Source of the DNA: JAFDVJ01 sp964487505
GTDB lineage: Bacteria > Acidobacteriota > Blastocatellia > Pyrinomonadales > Pyrinomonadaceae
Direction: 5' to 3'
DNA: 64,000 bases
NCBI GenBank assembly: GCA_964487505.1
Contig: CAZARD010000005.1
Location: forward strand, 1-64,000
Of the stretch, positions 1-7,395 are shown in pieces (the first letter of the stretch is position 1; each line of letters starts with the position of its first letter). Under the pieces are notes generated by a model. It searched no databases, was not told the DNA's origin, and worked only from the letters and a program-made list of their open reading frames with translations. The translations under genes and the position numbers were made by a program.

Positions 1-171
1 AATTTTAAGTTAAGCTGAGGACAGTGCATAGTGCATAGTGCATAGTGCATAGTGCTGACGATATTCGCGGGCCTGAGAAATGCAAGTCTGGAGCGGCGAT
101 CTAACGTGTCGAACTTTGCACTATGCACTCTTCACTGTGCACTGTGCACTCTGCACTCCGTTCGCCGCAGT
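1..171. repeat. Heptamer-array hairpin element downstream of deoC
   Basis: Positions 23-55 hold about 4.7 tandem copies of AGTGCAT. Positions 115-156 hold six degenerate heptamers in the opposite sense (TTTGCAC, TATGCAC, TCTTCAC, TGTGCAC twice, TCTGCAC), so the two arrays can pair into a long imperfect hairpin. Between them lies GAAATGCAAGTC at 77-88, which recurs exactly at 31561-31572 inside a second element of the same layout. No gene is visible. The element resembles the short tandem heptanucleotide repeats described in cyanobacteria, but homology to those is not established. Confidence 0.75.
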
Positions 172-1026
172 TCAGTAGTTCCCCGCGACGATCGTTGACT
201 TGATACCGCTCGCTTCCTGGGCGATCTTGACGCCGACCGAGGCGCCGATCCGCGTGGCGCCGGCTTCGAACATCTTCCGCGCATCGTCGATTCCCTTCAC
301 GCCGCCCGAGGCCTTGACGCCGAGCGCGTGGCCGACAGTATGCCGCATCAGCGCCACATCGTCGGCGGTCGCGCCGCCCTTCGCGAATCCTGTCGAGGTC
401 TTGACGAAATCGGCGCCCGCGTTCTTCGATGCAAGGCACGCCCGGACCTTTTCGTCATCCGTCAAAAGCGCCGTTTCGATGATCACCTTCAGCAGAACGT
501 GGTTCTCGTGCGCAGCCTGCGCGACGGCCCGGATGTCGTCCTCGACGGCGCAGTCGTCGCCCGATTTGAGCGCGCCGATGTTGATCACCATATCGACCTC
601 GCGAGCGCCGTTGAAGATCGCGCGGCGCGCCTCGTAGGCCTTGACATCGGGCAAGGTCGCGCCGAGCGGAAACCCGATCACGGTGCAAACCGGTACATCC
701 GAACCCGCAAGGAACTCGGCCGCCTTCTTGACCCACGCCGGATTGACGCAGACTGACGCGAACCCGAACTGGATCGCTTCGTTGCAGAGTTTTTTGATGT
801 CCGCCTCGGAAGCTTCGGGTTTCAGAAGCGTGTGGTCGATGAGCGAGGCCCAATCGTGCGCCGTCGCCGTCGAGCCGAGCACGATCCCGATGCGCGATGC
901 GCCGGCGTCGACGATCCGCTCGACATCCGCTCGGCAGAACGTCGGGCAATACGCATCGTCACCGATCTTCGCGAGCACGAGGTCGGTGATTTGTTCGACA
1001 AGCTTTTCGTAGTCTGTGCTGTTCAT
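172..1026 (-). CDS. deoC: Deoxyribose-phosphate aldolase
   Basis: This 284-residue protein is a class I aldolase that splits 2-deoxyribose 5-phosphate into glyceraldehyde 3-phosphate and acetaldehyde in deoxynucleoside catabolism. The Schiff-base lysine is K209 in FVKTSTGF. The second active-site lysine is K238 in GVKASGG, and D145 in REVDMVINIG matches the catalytic aspartate. It is about 55-60 residues longer than the E. coli type because of an N-terminal extension that includes CPTFC (residues 27-31). The start is supported by AAAGAG just upstream. It lies 12 bp behind the Uma2-type gene on the same strand, so the two are probably co-transcribed, and is followed by a heptamer repeat element. 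Confidence 0.95.
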   Translation of the reverse strand: MNSTDYEKLVEQITDLVLAKIGDDAYCPTFCRADVERIVDAGASRIGIVLGSTATAHDWASLIDHTLLKPEASEADIKKLCNEAIQFGFASVCVNPAWVKKAAEFLAGSDVPVCTVIGFPLGATLPDVKAYEARRAIFNGAREVDMVINIGALKSGDDCAVEDDIRAVAQAAHENHVLLKVIIETALLTDDEKVRACLASKNAGADFVKTSTGFAKGGATADDVALMRHTVGHALGVKASGGVKGIDDARKMFEAGATRIGASVGVKIAQEASGIKSTIVAGNY

Positions 1027-1038
1027 AACTCTTTGCCG

Positions 1039-1671
1039 TCAAAGCAGTTCGAGGTCATTTAGTGCGTGAATCACGTTCGGTGCCGGCCTCTCCCAGAACC
1101 AATCGGATTTGATTCGCAAGCCGGCGACCGCTTCGCTTTCGAAAACACCTTCGACAGGCGATCTCTCGACAAACCGACCTTGGGAGTTCAGTGTAAAGTA
1201 ATGGGCGGATTGTTCGTACGGGTCGATTATCCAATACTCGGTAACGCCGGCAGTTTCATACTCAGCCAACTTTCGAACCTTATCGCGTTGTGCGCTTTCC
1301 CTCGAAACGACCTCGATCGCAAGATCTGCGGGACCGTCAAGAAAATTCTCGGTCAAACGATCAAATCGTGAACTATGCACGAAAAAAATGTCCGGTTCAC
1401 GACCGAAGATCTGATCTCCTATCGTCAGTTTCATTTGAAATGGCTCGCCGTAAACTCGCCCCAGGTCGTGTTTCTGAACAAACAGATCCAGAAGAGTCGA
1501 CAAAAACCGTGTTAACTCGCTGTGAGTTTTGGTAACCGTCATATTCGTGAGGATCTCGCCGTTTTCGTATTCGGCGTATTGATCGGCATGATCGTGAAGG
1601 AAATCGGCGTAAGACCGCATTTGGAGGGAAAACGCCGATCCGGCCTTTGGTTCCGTGATGATGTCGCTCAT
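1039..1671 (-). CDS. Uma2 family (DUF820) PD-(D/E)XK nuclease-fold protein
   Basis: This 210-residue protein has the Uma2/DUF820 layout. GREPDIFFV carries the metal-binding aspartate, DLAIEVVS carries the acidic strand, and a lysine/tyrosine stretch (RDKVRKLAEYETAGVTEYW) ends in a W-I-I-D-P turn. The family has a restriction-endonuclease-like fold. It is common and multicopy in cyanobacteria, Acidobacteriota and Chloroflexota, but its cellular role is not settled. The start is supported by GGGGA a few bases upstream. It lies between ychF (59 bp upstream) and deoC (12 bp downstream), which gives no functional hint. Confidence 0.88.
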   Translation of the reverse strand: MSDIITEPKAGSAFSLQMRSYADFLHDHADQYAEYENGEILTNMTVTKTHSELTRFLSTLLDLFVQKHDLGRVYGEPFQMKLTIGDQIFGREPDIFFVHSSRFDRLTENFLDGPADLAIEVVSRESAQRDKVRKLAEYETAGVTEYWIIDPYEQSAHYFTLNSQGRFVERSPVEGVFESEAVAGLRIKSDWFWERPAPNVIHALNDLELL

Positions 1672-1730
1672 AAAGTTCCCCTCGAATCTTCGAATCCAGG
1701 CCTCTGATTTCGAAATTCTAGCACCAATTA

Positions 1731-2831
1731 CTAAACATTGAAACGGAAATCGACGACGTCGCCGTCCTTCATCACGTACTCTTTTCCTTCGAGCCGCGCG
1801 AGGCCTTTTTCGCTCGCCGCCTTGCGCGATCCGCAGGCGACGAGATCGTCATACGACACGATCTCGGCACGGATGAAGCCCCGTTCGATGTCCGAGTGGA
1901 TCTCGCCCGCAGCCTGGGGCGCCTTGGTCCCGATCGGGATCGTCCACGCCCGGACCTCTTTTTCGCCGGCGGTCAGATAGCTCATCAGCCCGAGCATTTT
2001 GTATGCGGCCTTGATCAGTTTGTCGACGCCGCTCGACGTGACGCCGAGTTCGGCGAGAAACTCCGCGCGCTCGTCGGGCTCGAGCGCGACAAGTTCGGCT
2101 TCGAGCTTCGCGCAGATCAAAACGACCTCGGCGTTCTCGACCGCGGCCTGCGCGCGAACAGCCGCGACGTGCGCGTTGCCCGATTCGTCCATCAGCGTGT
2201 CTTCATCGACGTTCGCGGCATAGATCGTCGGTTTCGAGGATAACAGGAACCATCCTTTGACGATCGCCCGTTCATCGTCCGTAAGATCGGCCGAACGCAC
2301 CGGCCGGCCTTCTTCGAGAACGGGTTTGACCTTGTCGATGATCTCAAGATCCCGCCTCGCGTCCTTGTCGCCCGATTTCGCGGCGCGCATCGCCTTGTCG
2401 CGGCGCTTTTCGACGGACGCGAGATCGGCGAGCGCGAGCTCGATCTGGATCGTCTCGATATCGCGGACGGGATCGACCGATCCTTCGACGTGCACGATGT
2501 CGTCGTCCTCGAAGCAGCGGACGACCTGGACGATCGCATCGGTCTCGCGGATGTTCGCCAGAAACTGGTTCCCGAGCCCCGCGCCCTCGGATGCGCCCTT
2601 GACGAGACCCGCGATGTCGACGAACTCGACGGTCGCCGGCACGACCTTCTGCGCCTTATGCAGCTTTTCGAGCACCGCCAGCCGCTCGTCCGGAACTGCG
2701 ACGACGCCGATGTTCGGTTCGATGGTGGCGAACGGGTAATTGGCGGCAAGAGCCGCTTCCTGCGCCGTCAGCGCGTTGAAAAGAGTTGATTTTCCGACGT
2801 TCGGAAGTCCGACGATTCCAGCTTGAAGCAT
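1731..2831 (-). CDS. ychF: Redox-regulated ATPase YchF (Obg-family, OLA1-like)
   Basis: This 366-residue protein is a full-length YchF. The P-loop GLPNVGKSTLFNALT lies near the N-terminus. It is followed by DIAGLVKGASEGAGLGN (G3 and the glycine-rich switch), a coiled-coil insertion, and a TGS-type C-terminal domain ending DFRFNV. The G4 motif reads NVDED rather than NKxD, as is usual in this ATP-preferring branch. YchF binds ribosomes and is linked to stress responses and translation. The start is supported by GAGAGGA directly upstream. It is divergent from the membrane protein gene at 3164, and the space between holds a palindromic element. Confidence 0.96.
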   Translation of the reverse strand: MLQAGIVGLPNVGKSTLFNALTAQEAALAANYPFATIEPNIGVVAVPDERLAVLEKLHKAQKVVPATVEFVDIAGLVKGASEGAGLGNQFLANIRETDAIVQVVRCFEDDDIVHVEGSVDPVRDIETIQIELALADLASVEKRRDKAMRAAKSGDKDARRDLEIIDKVKPVLEEGRPVRSADLTDDERAIVKGWFLLSSKPTIYAANVDEDTLMDESGNAHVAAVRAQAAVENAEVVLICAKLEAELVALEPDERAEFLAELGVTSSGVDKLIKAAYKMLGLMSYLTAGEKEVRAWTIPIGTKAPQAAGEIHSDIERGFIRAEIVSYDDLVACGSRKAASEKGLARLEGKEYVMKDGDVVDFRFNV

Positions 2832-3163
2832 AATTCCTCTCAGAAATACAAAACGATAATTCTAACGTCTCCGGCGGCAAACACGAAACGCGATCGCCTG
2901 CCGATCCAGATGCCGATGCAGACGCGGATGCAGATGCGGATGCAGAACCCCGCACGAAGTAAGGGGGCCCGATCGCGAGAGCGATCGCCTGTCGATACCG
3001 AGTCCTGCATCCGGCACAGGGCCCGATCGCGGCAGCGATCGCCCGTCGATGCCCGCGCCACCCGACATCGGACGATTGCCCGAGAACCGCTCGCGCTGCG
3101 AGCGTGCACCCCTTACTGCGTGCGGGGTTCTGCATCGCTCCGAATCTGGGATAAAATGACGCA
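2832..3163. repeat. 192-bp MITE-like element with 25-bp terminal inverted repeats
   Basis: Left end 2942-2966 and right end 3109-3133 are reverse complements over 25 bases with one mismatch (arm GCAGAACCCCGCAC..AGTAAGGGG). Inside, a block centred on GGCCCGATCGC..AGCGATCGCC occurs twice in direct orientation (near 2966-2996 and 3018-3048), and each copy is itself near-palindromic. Left of the element, 2904-2947 is a run of GATGC-type hexamers. No coding capacity is convincing. The element fills the divergent intergenic space. A -10-like TAAAAT at 3152-3157 sits just outside its right end, ahead of the gene at 3164. Confidence 0.75.
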
Positions 3164-5095
3164 ATGATCCTGACCCTCCTATTGATCGCGCTGACGACCG
3201 CCGGCGGAACGGCGCTGACATATCTTTACGAAAAGGAAGATTCGCTGCTCGCGCGGGTCGCGGCCGGGAACATCATCGGCGCGGCTCTGTTCGCGACCGT
3301 CGGGTTCACGCTCGCGTGTTTTGTCGGGTTGTCGCCGCTGACGGTCATCGCCGCGCTTGCCGCGACGCTCGCGCCGATCGCACTGCTGGCGCGCGGACCG
3401 ATCAAGCGCGAGTTCCGGCACGATCTCGCGAAGGCCAAGGGCAAGACGCAGGGCGCGAACGTCGCGAAGACGATAAGGTTCGCTTATTACCTTTTCGTCA
3501 TCCTTCTGCTATGGTTCTTTTTCGAACGCGCGATGGTCGTCACCGAACAGGGCATTTTCACCGGCGGTTCGCAGAATCTCGGAGATCTTCCGTTCCATCT
3601 CGGCGCGATCTTTTCGTTCACGGAAGGCAACAATTTCCCGCCCGAAAATCCTTCGTACGCCGGCGCCAAGTTCACGTACCCGTTCTTCGCCGACATGCTT
3701 ACGGCGTTCTTCGTCAACATGGGCGCAGGCGTGCGCGAGGCGATGTTGGTCCAGAACGTGACGCTCGGATTCTCGCTCGTCGTGCTCCTCGAAAAATTCG
3801 TCGCGCGGCTGACCGGGATCAAGAAGACCGGGAAGATCGCCGTGCTGTTGCTCCTTTTCAGCGGGGGCCTCGGATTCGTTTGGTTCGCGAAGGACTACTT
3901 GAGCGGTACGCAGGGCATATTCGAGATTCTCTGGAAACTCCCGCGCGATTACACGATCGGCGACAAGTTCCGTTGGGGAAACTCGCTCGTCGTCCTTTTT
4001 CTGACGCAACGGAGCCTGCTGTTCGGAATGCCGCTGACGCTGATCGCTCTGACCGCGTTGTGGTCGGTTTTCAGCGGCGATCCCGGCGACGATCGCGACC
4101 GCAAACCGTTGTTCCTCGTCGGCGTCTTCGCCGGAATGCTGCCGCTGATCCACGTCCACAGTCTCGCGGTGCTGTTCGTCATCTGCGCGTTCCTGTTCTT
4201 TTTCCGGCTCGACAGATGGCGCGACTGGATCGCGTTCGGAATCGGCGTCGCGGTCGTCGCGATACCGCAACTCGCCTGGTCGCTTACAGGCAGCGCCAGC
4301 AATCTGAAGGAATTCATCGGCTGGCATTTCGGCTGGGATGCGCGCGATGACAATTTTCTTTTCTTTTGGATAAAGAATCTGGGACTCTTCATCCCGCTTC
4401 TCGCGGTCGGGCTCTTCCTCATCTCGCGCCGCGGCGATGCCGAAGATGAGAAACAGGCGCGGGCGAACGTTTCGCTGCTCACGTTCTTCATTCCGTTCGC
4501 CTTTCTTTTCATTGTCTCGAACGTCGTCAAACTCGCACCGTGGGAATGGGACAACATCAAGGTCCTGATCTACTGGTACGTCGGATCGCTCCCGTTCGTG
4601 GCGTACGTTTTGGCGCGCGCGTGGGAGGCGTCGACGCCGGCCTGGCGACCGATCGCCGTCGGAGCTTTTCTGGTATTGACCCTTTCGGGGGCGCTAGACG
4701 TGTGGCGCACCATCACGGCGCAGATCAACTACGGCGTTTTCAGCCGCGACGCCGTGCGGATCGCGGAGCAGATCAGGCTGAAAACGCCGCCGAACGCTCT
4801 GTTTCTGAACGGCCCGACGTACAATTCGGCGGTCGTGCTTTCGGGCCGTCGTTCGCTGATGCGGTATTCGGGCCATCTGGGTTCGTACGGCATCGATTAC
4901 GCCGCCCGCGAGACCGACGTCAAACGGATCTACGAAGGCTCGACGATCGCCGAAGGGCTTCTCCGGCGATCGAACGTCGACTACGTGATCATCTCGCCGG
5001 AAGAAACGTCGAACATCCCGGTCGATCCGGAGTTCTTCGAACGCTTCCAGCCGGTCGCCGAGATTGGCGATTACAAGGCCGTAAAAGTAAAATAA
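3164..5095 (+). CDS. Multipass membrane protein, probable GT-C type glycosyltransferase
   Basis: This 643-residue protein has about 11-13 hydrophobic segments and a soluble C-terminal part of roughly 110 residues. A long non-cytoplasmic loop follows the third or fourth segment (NLGDLPFHLGAIFSF, NNFPPENPSYAGAKFTYPFF). It carries acidic residues in the position typical of GT-C enzymes that use polyprenyl-phosphate sugars. The C-terminal region (LMRYSGHLGSYGIDY, then a D-V-x-x-I-Y stretch) is a recurrent feature of large bacterial membrane proteins of this class. The neighbour 13 bp downstream is a TIGR03663 protein, also GT-C like, so the pair may act on the same glycoconjugate. The exact substrate cannot be told. 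ATG lies 6 nt after TAAAAT with no Shine-Dalgarno, so the mRNA may be leaderless. Confidence 0.7.
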   Translation: MILTLLLIALTTAGGTALTYLYEKEDSLLARVAAGNIIGAALFATVGFTLACFVGLSPLTVIAALAATLAPIALLARGPIKREFRHDLAKAKGKTQGANVAKTIRFAYYLFVILLLWFFFERAMVVTEQGIFTGGSQNLGDLPFHLGAIFSFTEGNNFPPENPSYAGAKFTYPFFADMLTAFFVNMGAGVREAMLVQNVTLGFSLVVLLEKFVARLTGIKKTGKIAVLLLLFSGGLGFVWFAKDYLSGTQGIFEILWKLPRDYTIGDKFRWGNSLVVLFLTQRSLLFGMPLTLIALTALWSVFSGDPGDDRDRKPLFLVGVFAGMLPLIHVHSLAVLFVICAFLFFFRLDRWRDWIAFGIGVAVVAIPQLAWSLTGSASNLKEFIGWHFGWDARDDNFLFFWIKNLGLFIPLLAVGLFLISRRGDAEDEKQARANVSLLTFFIPFAFLFIVSNVVKLAPWEWDNIKVLIYWYVGSLPFVAYVLARAWEASTPAWRPIAVGAFLVLTLSGALDVWRTITAQINYGVFSRDAVRIAEQIRLKTPPNALFLNGPTYNSAVVLSGRRSLMRYSGHLGSYGIDYAARETDVKRIYEGSTIAEGLLRRSNVDYVIISPEETSNIPVDPEFFERFQPVAEIGDYKAVKVK

Positions 5096-5108
5096 CGTCC
5101 GGCCGAAA

Positions 5109-7385
5109 ATGGAAAACAACGAACAGACCGAAATCACTGAAAACGGAAACTCCGATCGCGACGGCGCTTGGCTCATCAGTTGCGGCGTTGTCGGAGCGCT
5201 GGCGGCGTTCCTGAGGTTCTACGCGCTCGAACTCAAGCCTTTCCATCACGACGAGGGCGTCAACGGTTATTTTCTGACGACGCTCTTCCGTGAGGGAATC
5301 TACAAGTACGATCCGGCCAATTATCACGGCCCGGACCTCTATTACGTCTCGCTCGCTTTCTCGAAGCTTTTCGGGCTGAACACGCTGGCGGTCCGTTCGA
5401 GCGTCGCGATCTTTGGGGTATTGACGGTGCTTCTGGCGTTCTGCCTGCGGCGCTACATCGGCAAGACCGGCGCGCTTTTCGCCGCGCTTTTTCTCGCGCT
5501 TTCGCCGGGAATGGTCTTCATCTCGCGATATTTCATTCACGAGATGCTGTTCATTTTCTTCAGCCTCGCGATCGTGATCTCGGCGATTTACTTCCTTGAG
5601 CGCGAAAAGGCCGGGATCGTCTCGATCGGATGGATGGCGCTCCTGCTTCTGATCTGTTTTCTGCCGTCGACGCTTAATCTCGCGGATCAGATCGGCGGCG
5701 CGAACCCGACGCTCGTCTGGACGCTGCGCGGCGTCTTCCTTTTGATCGAGGCGGGCCTTGTCGTGTTCGTGATGCGGATGATCCTCGCGTGGAACGACGG
5801 CCACGCGATCTATCTGATGCTCGCGTCGGCGTCGGTCGTGCTTCTTTTCGCGACCAAAGAGACCGGATTCATAACCGTCGGAACGATGCTGATCGCCGTC
5901 GGCTGCGTCTGGGCGTGGCAAAGGATCGGATCGTCGGAGGTCTTTTCGAGATCGCGGTTCATAATATTTCTCGTCCCGACGATCGTTGCCATACTCGCCG
6001 TGCTCGGACTGTCGGGCCGCGTCAAGGAATTCGTCGATTGGCTTTCCGGCGAGTTTCTGCCGCTTGACGATCGGGCGCAGACCCTGACTTACTATCTCAT
6101 CATCCTGCTTGCGGTCGCCGCCGCCGCGGTCTGGATCATCAGGCTCAACACGCTGCGTACGAACACGGACGAAGACTCGCAGGTCGCGGAACCCGAGGCG
6201 CTCAACTGGGAAACGATGCGCCGGCGGCTTCGCGTCGAGAGTTTCTGGGAGATGCTGCTCGTCAAATATGCGATCACGGGAGTCGCGATCCTAGTCGTCT
6301 GGGGCTTCGTACGGATCGTGGTCGAGATGATCGTCGGCTCGAATTCGAAAGGCGGAGCGATGGCGGCATGGCGGAAGCTCGAGTTTGCGAACTTCGATTA
6401 CGCGATCATCGGCATCGCGCTCGCGATGATCGGCGTCGCCGCGATCGCGTATGTCACGCGCCGGCCCGAGAAGTTCTCGGCCGACTACGCGCTGATGATC
6501 GTCGCCTCGCTGGTCGTGTTCTTTTATGTCGGCGCGCTTTTCTTTTCGTCGTTCTTCACTTATCCCGAAGGATTGCAGGGCGCCTTCAAGGCATACGCCA
6601 TCTGGACGAAGACCGGAAATACGGACCACACGCAGAACGGCCTGCTGGCGTATTTCAAATGGGGAATGAAGATCGAATCGCCGCTCTTCATACTGTCGGC
6701 CGTCGGACTGCTGTTCGCGCTCGTCCGCGTCCGGCACCGCTTCGCGTTGTTCGCCGGCCTTTGGGCCTTCGGACTGCTCGCGGCCTACACGATCATCCCG
6801 TACAAGACGCCGTGGCTCGCGCTCTCGTTCCTGCTACCAATGTGCATCGCCGGAGGTTACGCCGTCAACGAACTTGTCGCGTCGCGCAATCCGTGGCTCA
6901 AATCGCTCGGCGCGGGCGCGGCCGCGATCGCCGCCGGCATCCTCGCGTTCCAGACCTACGACATCAACTTCAAACGCTATGACGATGACGCGATGCCTTA
7001 TGTTTACGCGCATACGAAACGCGGATTCATCGAACTCGTCAACCAAACGTACTACTACGCGGACAAGAGCGGAAAAGGCAAGGAAGCGACGATCGAGGTC
7101 GTTTCGCCCGATTATTGGCCTTTGCCCTGGTATCTGAACGACTATTCAAAGGCGAATTTTCACGGCCGGCTGGTCGATTCGAACACGTCGGAGATCATCA
7201 TCGCGAAGATGGCGGATCAGGAAACGGATGTGGTCGAAAGATACGCCGTCCATTACAAGTTCGCCGGACAGTATCCGCTGCGGCCCGGGGTCGATCTGAT
7301 GCTGCTCGTCAGGAACGACATCGCCGACTCGGACGCGCAGGACATTTATCAGGTCTTTGGCGATCCGGTTGCCGATCCCCCTTGA
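5109..7385 (+). CDS. TIGR03663 (Agl23-like) family membrane glycosyltransferase-like protein
   Basis: This 758-residue multipass protein has a short hydrophilic N-terminus and then a first membrane helix followed by FHHDEGVNGYF. This HHDEG signature is typical of TIGR03663 proteins, named after archaeal Agl23, and corresponds to the acidic catalytic loop of GT-C enzymes. YHGPDLYYV follows. About 12-14 membrane segments are visible, and the last 180 residues are mostly soluble. The family is assumed to act in transfer of lipid-linked sugars, but no bacterial member has a firmly known substrate. It is co-directional with the membrane protein 13 bp upstream. The 3' end is convergent with the pilin operon, with only 10 bp between stops. 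Confidence 0.8.
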   Translation: MENNEQTEITENGNSDRDGAWLISCGVVGALAAFLRFYALELKPFHHDEGVNGYFLTTLFREGIYKYDPANYHGPDLYYVSLAFSKLFGLNTLAVRSSVAIFGVLTVLLAFCLRRYIGKTGALFAALFLALSPGMVFISRYFIHEMLFIFFSLAIVISAIYFLEREKAGIVSIGWMALLLLICFLPSTLNLADQIGGANPTLVWTLRGVFLLIEAGLVVFVMRMILAWNDGHAIYLMLASASVVLLFATKETGFITVGTMLIAVGCVWAWQRIGSSEVFSRSRFIIFLVPTIVAILAVLGLSGRVKEFVDWLSGEFLPLDDRAQTLTYYLIILLAVAAAAVWIIRLNTLRTNTDEDSQVAEPEALNWETMRRRLRVESFWEMLLVKYAITGVAILVVWGFVRIVVEMIVGSNSKGGAMAAWRKLEFANFDYAIIGIALAMIGVAAIAYVTRRPEKFSADYALMIVASLVVFFYVGALFFSSFFTYPEGLQGAFKAYAIWTKTGNTDHTQNGLLAYFKWGMKIESPLFILSAVGLLFALVRVRHRFALFAGLWAFGLLAAYTIIPYKTPWLALSFLLPMCIAGGYAVNELVASRNPWLKSLGAGAAAIAAGILAFQTYDINFKRYDDDAMPYVYAHTKRGFIELVNQTYYYADKSGKGKEATIEVVSPDYWPLPWYLNDYSKANFHGRLVDSNTSEIIIAKMADQETDVVERYAVHYKFAGQYPLRPGVDLMLLVRNDIADSDAQDIYQVFGDPVADPP

Positions 7386-7395
7386 CCAGCCACGA

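Noticed and set aside
1..171. Possible CRISPR array
   Set aside because: The repeats are 7 bases long and contiguous with inverted partners; there are no spacers of regular length and no cas genes.
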